64,000 bases of DNA from Ceraceosorus guamensis (lineage: Eukaryota > Basidiomycota > Exobasidiomycetes > Ceraceosorales > Ceraceosoraceae), in the NCBI RefSeq assembly GCF_003144195.1, contig NW_020290004.1, positions 247,665 through 311,664 of the forward strand. Direction: 5' to 3'. Position numbers and translations under genes: made by a program. The notes under the pieces are model-generated. The model searched no databases, was not told where the DNA came from, and was given only the letters and a program-made list of their open reading frames with translations. This document shows, one piece after another, positions 22,501 to 34,856 of this stretch. Position 1 is the first letter of the stretch. The number at the start of each line of letters is the position of its first letter.

Positions 22501-23046
22501 AACCGTGGCCTAAGGGCGTCTCAGAATATGTGCCCACATCGCCGAGCCTTCGTCTTGGCCGATGGTCTGATCGGCGAAGACGACTCGGGCAAGGAGTTTA
22601 TCAGCTGTCCGCTGCATAAGAGAAGATTCAACCTGGATCACAAAGAGGAGAACGATGCCGGCAAATGCAACGATGCGGATTATTCAATCATGACATTTGA
22701 GGCGCGGCAAGAGGAGGACGGCACTGTCTCCCTCAAATTGCCGTCCTCCGAGTCGCTAGATGCGCTTCTTTCGACGACTAAATGGATGCTCCGCAAGGCT
22801 CGAGAGGAGTCTCACATCCTCTCGGGCGGACAACCTGGCCAGACTGATACGGAAGGCTACGCAATGACCGAGAAGCATGGACAAATTGTCGAGATCGCAG
22901 GGCCTACTGAGGCAGTGCAAGAAGAGTCGAGGAAACTCGATCGAGAGCGCAGGGGTATTCCTGAGCCTGCTCAAGACACGAGCAAGGGAGGCGCCAAGAA
23001 AGCTAGCTGCGCCGACGCTGCCCCTGGAAGCAAGCTCGATTGGTAG
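19503..23046 (+). CDS. niiA: Nitrite reductase [NAD(P)H], sirohaem type with Rieske tail
   Basis: Reduces nitrite to ammonium, the second step of nitrate assimilation. Exon 1 (19503-19684) and exon 2 (19773-23046) join across a GTGAGT...CAG intron, restoring VVVVGEEPHIAYNRVGL, for 1151 residues. Order of parts: an FAD-binding N-terminus (VVVGLGMVG) and an NAD-binding site (AAVIGGGLLGLEAA). Next is a BFD-type [2Fe-2S] domain with Cys502, Cys504, Cys536 and Cys539. The sirohaem/4Fe-4S ferredoxin-like domain has its cysteines at 721, 727, 761 and 765 (CVGTTWC, SGCVREC). A C-terminal Rieske-type domain keeps CPH (981-983) and CPLH (1006-1009). All cofactor ligands are intact. The ATG at 19503 (AAGATGG) is preferred to the one at 19473. 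Length and architecture match fungal NiiA/Nir1 enzymes. Confidence 0.95.
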
Positions 23047-23726
23047 ATCCTACTACACGCTCTAGATCACACAGTCTGCCTCCTGTCCTCTTTCTCATGC
23101 CTTCAGATCTGCCTCATCCAACGCGGTGCCAAATTTCGTCCTCAAGCGTCTACTTCCCTCCCGTCTACCGCAGTCACGCTTCGCATATGCAATCCATCGT
23201 TCGTTTCACACTGGCACGTTGCGGTCACCGAATCTGAGAGCGCTTCATGTCGTGTCATCGTTCTTGCAGGGATCGAAAGGAAGCCGAAACAATCTTGAGG
23301 TTGGTTTGTCCCCTAGTATGCTTTTCGCGGGAGCTGAACCAAGACTACAGACTAACAATCGAGGTTCTCAAGGCAACAGTTAAAAACCATGGACCGGCGC
23401 GTCGTCTCCCTTTCACACTTCGTCCGGGGGAGATCCGATAGTAGGATGACTTCTCAATCGTGTCAGAGTGGGAAGGCGCGTACATCTCGACGCACTACTT
23501 TCTGGCCAGCAGTCCTTACTGTGAACAACGACTCGGCACGTGGATGCTGTCGTCTTTGATTGAAACGAGTCGAGTCTATTCGTACAGCTTGAAGGTGATG
23601 TGTGCACCAGCGTGCGTTATGCGACAATGTTCGTTGGATTCGAGTCTCGTCGATTGAGTTTCTTCGCAGATCTTTCGGTAACGGTACAGTCACCTGCTTT
23701 ATTCGTTTCACTTCTCTGGTGACTCT
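23047..23726. other. Tail-to-tail intergenic region
   Basis: Spacer of 680 bp between the stop codons of the nitrite reductase and the small coiled-coil gene. No gene or strong structure was seen. Confidence 0.5.
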
Positions 23727-24525
23727 TCACAAGTCGTCCGAGTGGCCAGGAGTGCCGCCAGCGCCTGCGGCTTGCCCGTGGGAGCAGGCGTAGCCGGGTA
23801 AAGCGTCAGCATGAACTTGAACAGCTTACGCTCAGCAATTCAAAAAGGTGCTTGTGTACTCACCAGCGCGATTGCTTGGAACAGACTCGGTGTCACTGTT
23901 GTCAGGCGCTGTGTAGCCGGAGGTGTCAGCGGCACGCACAACCTCGAAGTCAGGAGGCGGGCGTCGGTCTGAGGTCGAGACGCGCTCAACTCACTCGTTG
24001 CAAGTTCCTCTACCATACGCTTGAGGTCGTCCAGACGACCGGCTACATCGCTTGACACTTTGGCGCAAGAGAGGCTTGATGTCAGCATGAGCCTCAAGAA
24101 CGGGCAGCACCAGAGTACGCACTCGTCTGGAGAGCGGCCTTGAAGTTTGCAAAGTCCATGACCAGCACACTTAACTGACCCAAGCCTGCTTTCAAGTCTT
24201 TGACTTCTGCCGTGGTCGGAGCAGCGAGCGCGAGCTGAGTGGCCTGCGAAAGAGCTGCTTGCTTAGTGGTGAGTGCACGAAGGCTATCTAGTACACTGTG
24301 CAAGATGAGCTCTTGACTGTCGACCTTCTTCTCCACACGGTGAATCGCTGCAAAGACTCCATTCATTTGTGTCGAGGTGGCGTGAGGACGAGAGTTCGAC
24401 TGCTCTGTGGCTGTCTTGGTGGGGCTCGTGGCGTTCGCGCCGACCTGTGGGTTTGGAGCAGGAATACTATTGGCCATGCTTCCTGGCACGGCCGTCTTCT
24501 TCGTTCCCTTCTTCTTTCGTGCCAT
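23727..24525 (-). CDS. Small coiled-coil protein of unknown function
   Basis: Four exons: 24525-24123, 24057-23995, 23968-23864 and 23764-23727. All are GT-AG, keep frame, and total exactly 202 residues plus stop. The start (CGCCATGGCA) is a good fungal context. The N-terminus is basic (MARKKKGTKK), followed by a Pro/Thr/Asn-rich linker. The helical middle (FAAIHRVEKKVDSQELILHS to about residue 135, then SSDVAGRLDDLKRMVEEL) looks like a coiled coil. The acidic/Gly tail ends GGAGGTPGHSDDL. There is no membrane segment. The basic start could be a nuclear or nucleic-acid-binding signal, but that is speculation. Intron 1 uses GTGCGT, also used by two other genes here. It resembles the coiled-coil/membrane genes at the left end in general composition only. 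Confidence 0.6.
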
Positions 24526-27500
24526 GGCGAGAGAGTGTAGCGCTTGTTGTCTTCCAGAAAGGCTGCAAAATTGCCCTGCCAAGCTCGGACCAAGTCAGCG
24601 ACAGGCGAGTGCGCTGCGGTTGCGCAGATATCAAAGCATGTATGCGGGCAAAAGTCGAACTCACAAGACTGGTATGCTGCCACAACGAGAGCCTTGAGAG
24701 CACCGGTGAACACGGAGGCTGACACCTATAGGTGGACTTTTGAACACGCGACCGAGGAGGCGAAGCTGGCAGGAATTATGAAAGGTCTGCTTTCCCGGCA
24801 GGAATCTTTCTGTCTGTAATTTTGAGCACGCCCTGAGCGACGTAGAGAGATGGTGGCTGTCGAGACGTAAGTGTGAGTGCAATCGCTGGAATAGACAGAT
24901 ATGTATTTCGCGTCCTCAGCAAATGTGCCAAGCGCAGTCAAGCCCGAATTGTGAACGGCCGCGCAGAGAAGCGAGGGAGGACATTGAAATCAAGACTTAC
25001 AAATCTTCACATCACAGTCAAAAGTGTATAAGCAAGAGTTGTGAGTCACAAGTCGCTCGCACAGCAACCATTACTCATGCACCGCGTAAGTGAGCAAGTA
25101 TCTCAGCGATGTCTCAAAAAGCAAAGCAGCCCGGGCAATACCCGAGCAATCAGGGAGTCAAGAGTGTGAGTCACATTCGGACCGGTGGAGCTTGATGGCG
25201 AGGTTCTGCGTGGGAGCACTCGATCGTTACTCATCAGAATGTCCAAAACTCCTCTTCCGCGCTATATAGAAGCTGAGCATGCCGAGCCGCGATCAACTTA
25301 TGTAACCGCGGGCGCGCTTCTCACGATGCTTGCATGTGTTCCAAGCGCAGCAGCGACTGGAACCTCTGCATGTCGGTCTCAGCTGTATATATAGCAATCA
25401 ACAGAAATCGGAAGTCTGTAGAGTCGTGAGTGCATCGACGGGATGTTTCATCATAAGTTTTAGCCGGCGCTATACCGGCGCTTCCCAGCAGATGACTGTC
25501 TGGAGGTGCGTGGGCGCATGTCTGAATGGTGATCTGCTGCTGCTGACAGAAGCTGCTGCAGTCACGAGGCTACTGGAGGGTACCTCGACGCATATATATG
25601 TGCACTTCCGAGCTGTTGAGCTCGCGCGAATTCGTGACTTGCTCCCAGGCAGAATCTATATACAAAGACGTCATACGTGCACCACTCAAGTTGCCAGGAC
25701 GGCTGTCGACTTTCTGAAGTCAGGCGCACGTTGTGTATGCCGGAGGGCATCGACCGACTTGGTTGCCAAAGCGGTTGGGTGATTGACGAGTATCTGTCAA
25801 GCCAAGGCACGCTATATAGCTACTTCCCTCTGCATCATCCTCTGCTGAAGCACGGGCTCGCATGGGTTGGTGTAGGTGGAGATGCTTGCTACTGATGGGC
25901 GATAGGGACATTCCTCACTTTGGACAGAGTGTGAGTGCTCCACATGTTTGCAGGTTGCACATCTGATTTCGGAGTAAAGCAATAGCAGCAGTAGTGAGCA
26001 TAGCGAAGTTCAAAGTCACCTCCCAGGGACTCCAAATTGGTGATTGCATGAAACGCGATGCAGAATCTTGAATGAGTTCCCACATCGACAATCAGCTGTC
26101 ATGATGCAAAACAATACCATAGCATTTCGAATGGCATCTCGTTCCAAGGGCATATAGCCGCATTTGCCTTACGCTCCGTCGCTGACTTTAGTACCTCCCC
26201 ATCTGGCTGCTCACCCATGGACTTGCGTCATTCTTTAGCAGTACATCCGCGTCCGTGCTTGAGTCTGCTGAAGTACTCCTTGAGACCACGCACATGCCAC
26301 CATTTTGTCGTTGCCCTGGGCGATGAGGGGATCATCCTGCGCCCGCCGTCCTCTTCCCTCCCGCCCTCTGACCCCATTCCTCGTGCTTGTTGACTTGATA
26401 AGGGCTGTCTTCTACACAATGACGAGGGCATTTCGAAGAAGATGCCCGTCTCTCTTCCCGGCTTAGTCCTGCCTTCCGCTGTTCCCATTGGAGTTTGCTC
26501 CCCTTTGCCGCAGACGTTCCCGAGGCGGACTGCCCCGAAAACCGAGCAAGAACCTCTTTCCCCTCGAGGTTAACTTCTCAGATTGTGTAGAGACCCAATG
26601 GTGACAGTGCAGCCTTGAGCCACGAAGCATGCCGTCTATGTGGAGCTGGGGATTAGTGGCGGGACGGTATTGGACGCTGCTGGCAATGTAGATTCGGGGG
26701 CTGCAGTAGGGACTGAAGCGCAGATGCTAAGCCTCATTAATGGTGAGCAGTCCAGCCCATCCGTGGCACAGCTTTGAGCGATTCTGGCTCAGGGTAGGGG
26801 AGCGGAGTGAGGTGACCAATGACCGACTCCCGGAGTTGGGGCTTTGTACTTACCCTCTGGCGCTCTTGGTCTGTCGTCGGTCGCGTGGGTGATTGCCTGC
26901 GCGTACTAGAGAGGCTGTCGATGTCGATGCCCCTCGCTGACGCATCCACCTTGACTTCCTGACAGAACATCCTTCCGCAAGTATGTCCATGCTCGCTTGC
27001 GTGAGCGTCGTAGTACTTTGCAACGCGATCCTTGGACACGAGTGCAGTCCGAATGCATCCAAGTCAGAGGTATGAACGCTAATGAACACCAGCTAGCCGC
27101 CATTTACGAATCACGAAAACAGTGCTCCGTCAGCAATAGGCTGTGCATGGCGTCTGCTGCGGCACACAGCGCGTCACATTCTTGGCCGCTCGATGCTGCA
27201 CTCACACTGAGCTCCATCACGACTTTGGCTGGTGGATCGGTGATCGGAGTTCTCAGTAGGAGCACCCTGCGCATGCAGTCGGCCTTCGCCAAACGTGAGA
27301 AAATGATCGACCAGCTTGGTCTCTCTTAAGAGGTGAGAGGCAGACGGCTTGTTCGAGACTCCCCGAGTGCCGATGTGCATTTCATCTTCTTCGTCGATGC
27401 CAGGAGGGGAGGCCAAGCAAAATCTTGATAGAGTGATAATAGCCATGGCTGAGCTGGCTGTCAATCACCTGCCTTGCACCGCTGCAATGCGTGAGGGTGA

Positions 27501-29900
27501 CCGTGCATTGGAACAAGAGGCTCTGGGCTAGCTCGGACTGCTCATGCTTGCTGGCTTTGCTCCGGATGGAAGCGCGTTGTAGTGCGTTGATCCGCCTGTC
27601 GAATGAATGCGGCCGGCGCGGGAGCCTGTGGCTGCTTGCCGAGACTTTGAAGCTGCTCACCATTGTAGATACGGCGCTACGTACTCCACCAAGTGATGTT
27701 GATGCATTAGGCGACGCCATCGTGTGTGAGTAAGGAGAATGGACGAGCATGGAGGCGCTCCTCTCATGAGAGAAGGTGCTACCGCTTGCCTTCATCGAGG
27801 CTGGGTGCGAGATTTGCGGAGCATCAGCAGTCGCGTGACGCGCGCGCTCGGCTCGGCACAGAGGGAGGACCAGCTCACGTGTCCTGCTGTAGCGCCGTTC
27901 GCCGACCTCCACTCACGAGTCCGAAAGCTCATCAGCTTGACTTTTGACCCAGGATGCACACTCATGACTACGAAGTTTCTTGAGAGTTTGAGTGTATGGT
28001 GAAGTTTGCCCTCGCAGCCTATGTGGCTGACTCGCTCGCTCGCCCGTGGGCGGCGCTGGATGCATCATGGCGGAGGCTCCTCGCTCGGCACGCATGCATG
28101 AGTTGACATAATTCACGAAAAGTTGAATGGTGAATTTGATTCATCATTAAAAATTGTGAATTCAAGACTCTTGACGTCGTGCGCGTGGTGATGCAAACGC
28201 TTGAGAGGACCACGTGACGAACATGTGAATCAAAATCAAAGCATGTATCGAACACGCTGCTCTCTGTTCAGTATTTGCGCTTATCATCATTATGATCTGA
28301 TGAATCTTGAATCTAAATTACACCATTAAAATCTGATGAATCTTGAATCTGGAATCTGAATCTGAATCACCTGTCGGCCAAGCTTGATTTGAGTAGTCGT
28401 CAGTCAAGAGTGTCTATGAGGGAAGCAAGAAGGTAGACCCATTCCGCCATGACACTCAAGACTCAAGACTCGTGATCGCATGTCACTTCACAACAACATT
28501 GACAATTCTTGCTTATTGGCCACAACAGCCCCCCATTCTTTAGCTGCCCGCACTTGCACTCAAGCGCTGCGTAATGTGGGAGGCCAGATCACCTCATCAC
28601 AAGCCGTCTTCGTCAATGCAATCGCGACTGGGTGCCTCGATACTCGAGCTCACATCAGCTTGACACGACTATAGCGCTGCGACCTTCACGAAGAAGATGC
28701 AAACTTTGCAAGTGAGTACCTCGACAGTCGCATGGAGCAGCTGTGCAGCGGTACCGTACCTGACTCCAAGCCACGGGGATTTAGAATCACGAAGTCAAAG
28801 AGCAGACACCTCATGGAGCAACTCGGCATGACTCTCTGGATTGTCATCGGGACGAGACTAAATGCAGCACTGGCGTAGGGTTCTGCGCCTTGCAAACCCG
28901 CTAGAGCCTCGGGCTTGTCGTGCTCGCCATGCAATCGTGTGTGCTTAAATGACAGAGAAATTCTGACTTGGTACATGCCACTTGACCCCTCATTGCCTCA
29001 GTCAGCGCGATTGTGCGTCTGACCGTCATCTGCCAGGACTGCTGGCTCTCCTACAATGGTTGCTCACGCATTCGATCCGACGTGCCCTAGACTTGGAGTC
29101 TACTGCCGTGCGGATGTCTGAAGGAGCACATGCATGAAGGAGGACCTTCTCGGTCAATCATGCTCCATGCAGCTTGCACACGCTAAATAAGCAAGCTTAG
29201 CGGGTCTTGGCATGTCGAATCGGAAACAGCAGCAAGTGGTCATGACTCTCATGAGAGGTCACGAATACCATCAGGGCGCACGAAAGCCATGTCTTCCCAA
29301 AGCGTCTCCTGCTCCTCTGTCCGCCGGCCCCCGCGTGACTACCACTCTGTTCGGACGACCCCTTCGAGATGCAGCGCAAAGCCGCCGGGAGAAGCGGCAA
29401 GCAAAATTACGACAGAGATCGCACAACCAACAGATGACTACAACTATATGCATTCACGATTGGCTTGATAGCTCGGGTCTCTGCCCTGCCACTTCGTGCC
29501 TTAGACTTGATCGGGTCAAATTCCGCTCATCCGTCAAAAGCAACCTCGCGATGATTCGTGATCGCATCGATGAGCGACCTCTGTGGCGCCAACGCACATC
29601 CCTGCGCAGGCCTCTCAGGCACACAATCATCGACTAGCGCGAGTGCCCGCAAAACCTTCCCAGAGGACCACATCGGCCTTGGACCTCGTGCTGAAAGCAC
29701 GCATACACTCCGTGGCAGCATGAAAGCCTTCTTTGGCATCCGCGCTGCATACACCCTTATTCGTATAAGAGAAGGGCGATCTCGAATTCGTGCTGCCAAC
29801 ACCTGCATCATCCCACGTTTGAGACTTGCACGAGCGACACGAAGCAGGGGGCTAGACAGCCTCTATTGCAGCCAGAAGAATCCTCGTTCAGCAATCCAGA
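24526..29900. other. 5.4-kb stretch without a supportable gene
   Basis: The longest gene-free stretch of the window. It is rich in GTGAGTCACGA-type words (about 25020-25060, 25140-25170, 28380-28480), TATATA words near 25260-25630, and AT-rich runs near 28130-28330. Several minus-strand frames between 26737 and 27912 abut GTAAGT/GTGAGT-like donors, but I could not join them into one consistent coding frame. It may hold a fast-evolving gene or a decayed one. The last few hundred bases should contain the promoter of the transporter. Confidence 0.45.
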
Positions 29901-32018
29901 ATGATTCCGAACGCTCAAGGGGCGCCGATGGCAGCCCCGACCGAGAGCGTTGACGACCAGCACCACACGCCTTCCATTGAAAAAGAGAGCGATACGAAGA
30001 GTCTAGCAGAGTCAGCCCCCATCGTAGCTCTTGAGGACGCCGATGAGACAGCTATATTTTACAATGCCAACAGACATTCGGTCGGTCCACTCACTCCAGA
30101 GCTGCGCTCTAAAATCGTCCGCAAGAACTTCTGGGCGCTGCTAAGCCAAACGTGGTGGATCGCTTTTCTCATTCACCTCGACAAGTCGACCCTCTCGCAG
30201 GCGAGCACGATGGGCATCTTTCGTGACGTCCATATGTCCAAAAAGACGTATAATGACCTCTTTCTGGTCTTCTATGCCGGCTACTTGATCGCTCTGTGGC
30301 CTGGTGCCTGGCTCTCTCAACGCATTGGCCACCGTATTTTCATCATCGGCTCTCTCTTTTTCTGGGCTCTCCTCATCGGCCTTCACTGCACCGTCACCAC
30401 CGGTCCACAAATGATGGCTCTCCGGTTCTTCCTCGGAATGGTCAGTTTGGCGCGTCGACCCACGTCGAGCAATGTCCGGTGAATCTGACTTTCTCCCATT
30501 GTTGCCCATTATCAGACCGAGTCACAAATAGTCCCATCTACTACGGTTCTGCATCAGGCGTTCTTTCCGCCCAAGAAGAGCCCGTGGGTGCAGCTCCTGT
30601 GGTGGGCAGCTGGAGGACTTGCGAACGTCATGCTCACCATGGTCGCGTACAAGCTCATCATTGATGAAGGTAATGCCACGCTGCTTCACGGTCTTTCGTC
30701 GTGGAAGTGGCTGCACATCATCTGTGCCGCGGTCACTTTCGCCATCTTCGTACCGCTCCTGCTCTTTGTGAGTTGGGCCCATGCGGTTCTTTCACCCTCC
30801 ACCGCCACTGACTACCACGTAAATTCTCCGTTCTGTCAGCTGCCCAACACACCCGTCGACGCAAAGTGGCTGACTCGTGAAGAGAAGGTACATACCATTG
30901 CGATGATCAGAGAGACGCATGCGGGTGTCGCGAACCGTCATTTCAAATGGCACCACCTTCGTGAGCTGTACACGGACCTCAAGAGCTGGTTGTTCATGTA
31001 TGTTGGGCCGTCTATGCGCAGGAAATGAGCTGCCTGCTAATATCCTCCTCTTTCACAATCGGGACGATCAGCTTCCACATGTTCTTCAACGAGCTTCCCA
31101 ACAACACCTCGCAGCAATTGCCACTCATCGTTGTGGGCTTTGGATTCACTCCAGCTGAAAGTGCTCTCTTCAACATTGTCAAACCTATCTGGGGCTCTGG
31201 TCAGTACGAGGCGTCCGCCGTGCCACGTCCACCCCTTGATGCTTACCAGATCTGATCTCTCTCATACATGATGACAGTGCTGATCCTGGTCACAGCTGCA
31301 ATGCTGTATAGCACTCGTCTCGGTGTCGGGTACACCTGCGCTCTCTCCTATATCCCGTGCTTCGTCGGTGGTATCATTGAGCTAGCGTCTCCTTGGTCGA
31401 ACAAAGTAGCGCTTGTCGTTGGCACGCAAATTTCGACCTTCAAGCCGTCGTACTTGTGAGTCGCCTTAGTGGTGCCTTTCGACTGCATTTATGACGCTGA
31501 CTGCTGCCGCTCGCTTCCTCCCACCTAGACTGGGTCTGTCTTGGGCTGGGACAACGACGACCGGTCACACGAAGCGAATTGCCCTCATGTCTTCATGCAT
31601 CGTAGCAGCTTCGGTTGCCAATATGATCTCCCCGGAGTAAGTGTTCAAAGAGGTCTGGTCCCAAACTAAGCTACTGTGACGCCACCAGTGCTGACAGCGT
31701 CCCGCACCGCGCAGGTTCTGGCAACCACAGTACGCACCCCGCTACAAGCTTCCTTGGGCTTTCATGACCGCTTTCTGGTTCATTTCTCCCGCCATGTGTC
31801 TCATCATACGGTGGCATTTGCAGAGAGAGAACAGGCGCCGTCAAGCTTTGCTGGCCCAGGGAGAGACGAAGGATGGAGCGCTTGGAGAAGGTAAAAGAGG
31901 TCTGCACAAGGTCGAGCAAGCTAGACTCGATCTTGGAAACAGCGAGAAACTCAACATAGAGAACGAAGATCTCGACCTCACCGATCGCGAGAATTTGCGC
32001 TTCGTATACCCTTTGTAG
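29901..32018 (+). CDS. MFS transporter, Dal5-like anion:cation symporter family
   Basis: Plasma-membrane transporter of the ACS branch (relatives carry allantoate, vitamins, sulfonates or other organic anions); the substrate cannot be read from sequence. Seven exons: 29901-30440, 30516-30767, 30840-30997, 31030-31199, 31278-31455, 31529-31636 and 31715-32018. All are in frame and give 569 residues. After an acidic N-terminal tail, helices include NDLFLVFYAGYLIALWPGAW and RIFIIGSLFFWALLIG. The family motif FFLGMTESQIVPS spans the first splice. The second half has the ISFHMFFNELPNN loop and YAPRYKLPWAFMTAFWFIS. The tail ends TDRENLRFVYPL, typical of the family. Intron 3 is only 32 nt (30998-31029), unusually short and worth checking. 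An alternative ATG lies at 29928. It ends 155 bp from a convergent gene. Confidence 0.85.
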
Positions 32019-32173
32019 ATCCAGGACTTGACGATCACCGCCATTTAGCTCGTCTACTACCTCACTCACGTTGTCCTTCACTTTACGACCCTCTGTCCCA
32101 ATCGCCCGGCCCCGCGAATTCGAGTTCAATGACTCATTTCATTACAATCTTGAAATCATAGTCTTTAGGGGTA

Positions 32174-34599
32174 TCAATGTTCCGAGCCCTTGAGTCTGCC
32201 GAGCTTGCCAAAGAGCTTGCCTACGCCTGTCGAGAGCCGCTTGTTCTCATCCTTGCCGCTCGCACCAGGTGACTGAGCCGGGGAGCTGCCGGAAGGGCTT
32301 GGCGATTGTTGAAAATGTGGTTTCGAACTTGCCGACCAGCTAGGTGCGGGCTGGCCAGTCTTTGGAGGTATGTAAGGCGCTTGAGAGCCCGAGGGTAGGC
32401 TCCCAGTCGAGCCTGGCCCCAGACCAACCGCTGCCCCTCCAGGTCGTTCGAATTCGTCTATTCTCTCCTTGCTCAGATACACTATGAGCTTTTCCGGTGG
32501 TGCATACGACTGCAGTTGAGCAGCTGTAGCGCCACTCGGGCCCTTGATTGGCTCGTTCAGAGGTATCCGTGAGCGAGGAGCTCTAGTTGGCGAATTGGGA
32601 TTGCTGCCCCGCCGCGGAGAGGGTGAGTCCATGGATGCATCTCGGACGTATTGATACAGTTCTCCAGAATTGCTCGAGCCCTTCGAAGTTGGTGCGAGGC
32701 CTGCGGTGGAAAAGGTACAACAAGCATCTAATTTCGTCAAATACCGCTCAAGAGTATGCCCAAATTTTGCTGATCTGACGAGGCTTACGCCGAGGATTGC
32801 GCTCCCATATTCCGAACTTGCAACGGCACGGGTCTTACATGTACTCACGATACCATGCGGCCTTGACTCCAGCGGCGACCTGCACCACTCTTGGCGTCGT
32901 GTCCACTGTAAATGCCCTCAGTATGATGAGATCACAGGCAGATCCGCCCTGGTCGGTCCTGAGAAGATGCAAAGCGCGCGCAACGTATGATTGGGTCTGT
33001 TTCACGAGAGACGGAGTGGGCACGCAGGGTGAGCATGGCTGCCAGCAGGAATTCCGAGCCTTTCAGCGGCCGAACACGCTACCCTGACACCTCTTCGAAC
33101 CTTGCTCCTGCACTCAAGACGCTGTGTATGCGCTGCTTGCGAGAGTTCTGTACTTTTGGCGCATGGAGCGACTCACATCTCCAAAAGGACCAATGTCGAT
33201 TTCGTTGCTTTCTTGCGTGTGCGGTACCACAGCGAGGCCCGATATCGACGTGCCACCAGAAGTGTCCCTGCCATGATCGACATTCAGAGCTGAAGGTCGG
33301 GATGCAGTAGTCGTCTGCTGGTTTCGAGAGGGCTGCAATCCGAGCTCAGGAGGTGCACCGGGCGGTCTTGCGCCCGCAGGAGGTAGGTATTCGGTTCTGG
33401 GAGCAGGCAGCAGGGCGCTTGGCAACAGCACTTCAGCGTCGGGTCTCTGTGGTCGACCGCTCTCAATAGCACCTTCCGGGGGATTGAAAGGCACACCTGC
33501 AGGTCTCGGATTGTTGTCATCTGTTTCTGCGTCTAGTAGACTGAGTAGAAGACTCAAGAGCAGGATCTCCAGGCCTTTTCGATCTTGCACCTCGAGCCGC
33601 GTCAGGTTGTAGTCGTACAGCTCAATTTGACCAGCCCGGCTTTTGCTCGCAGGTCTGTATCTGCATACTCTGATACGTTCACGTCATCGTGGCGAGCTCG
33701 CGGAAGTCAGCAGTAGTCGTCTTATCAAGGGTCCTGGAAGCGGGTCCACTCACGCTACCGGAGGATCGGGTTTGCGTACTACCTGACACATGTAACTGGA
33801 CGGACTTCCCAAAGCAGTCTCCCGCCGCATTGAAAACGTTTCTCTGCGTATCAATTGCAGAGCGCATCTTAACGTCAGCTCACAGTGTGGATGGGAGAGT
33901 CGCCTATGTACGAATGCTGCGCGGACTGCACGACCAAGAAATGCAGTCGTGAGTATGATGGCTGGTTTCAACCACACTCACCCTTGCCAGATCCATTTCC
34001 ACTCTGTGTTGAACACGCCCGCATTGCGATCAACGTTGATCTCCTCGTCCGGATTGCACAGCTGTATTTTACGCTGCCGTTCCGTGAGAGTGGCAGTTGT
34101 GGTGGAGAATTTGGAGAGTACCGCCGAAGTGTGAGCATCTCTCAATTCAGCAGCATATGCAACTGTCCGTGCTCGCTCATAGGTGTACTGAGCTGAACAG
34201 CCTGAAGCATGCTGATGGGACGGGTCTAGAGCTGCTGAGGCTGTCGTTGCCGGATTCGCATTGGATGCGAGCTGATACAGGTCCACTATGGCGCCTTGCC
34301 CGGGGCGGGGCACTAAGGAAAGGCTGTAATTTGCAGCGTCTAAAGCCATTCGGACTGGCTGATCGGTGCTTTTGATGCGCGAGAGGCGTGGCACTCACGA
34401 GTGTGCACACGGGACGCGCCAGGCTCGCGATGTTGGAGAGGCGGTGTGATCTGAATGCTTGCTTAGCGTGAGGGTAGCGGTGTGATGGTGGTGGGAGGTT
34501 GAACGACCCAGACACGAGGTGTAGTAGTGCCTGCTGCTGCACTCTCCATGTGATCCTTGGATGAATGCTGCCTGCACGATGCAGCTTCCACATCCACAT
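32174..34599 (-). CDS. Conserved fungal protein with probable tubby/LURP-like fold
   Basis: Function unknown. Six exons: 34599-34399, 34358-33982, 33843-33754, 33660-33177, 32996-32849 and 32700-32174. All junctions keep frame, for 608 residues. Residue landmarks follow a widespread fungal family of unknown function: FNTEWKWIWQ, CQVVRKPDPPVA then YRPASKSRAG across a splice, IELYDYNLTRLEVQDRKGLE, LLLSLLLSLLD, and VVQVAAGVKAAWYR. The W/F-rich beta-strand pattern is what suggests a tubby C-terminal-like or LURP1-like barrel, as inference. The C-terminal 150 residues are Ser/Pro-rich and disordered, ending GKLFGKLGRLKGSEH. The ATG at 34599 is the first in frame; the N-terminal 30 residues are the least certain. 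It is divergent from the gene starting at 34857 with 257 bp between starts. Confidence 0.7.
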
Positions 34600-34856
34600 T
34601 CACGATTCAGCAGCTGGACCATGCGGTGCGCGGTGCGCCGCGTGCGCTTCACGTGCGCCTCCACATCAAACGACATCTTTGCTCAGCGGTCTCTACAAAC
34701 GCCGCTCCATCTTGTCACCATAAGCAGGACCGGCTGGTCCTTCATATTGCACTACGACCACACTGCTTTTGACATTTGGACTCGTCGTCCGGAGCGCTCT
34801 ATTCGCGAGCAGTGAAACAGCGTGTAGGCGGCTCGAACCAACAGGCTTGGTTGAAG
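34600..34856. promoter_or_regulatory. Short divergent promoter region
   Basis: Only 257 bp separate the predicted starts of two divergent conserved genes, so both must use this region or extend into the neighbour's leader. It is moderately GC-rich with no clear TATA box and contains an ACGTGCGC/GCGCGGTGCGC-like GC block near 34624-34660. Confidence 0.4.

Noticed and set aside
26737-27912. Possible spliced gene on the minus strand
   Set aside because: Several frames abut donor-like GTAAGT or GTGAGC, but I could not link them without stops. Kept as an open question in the findings.
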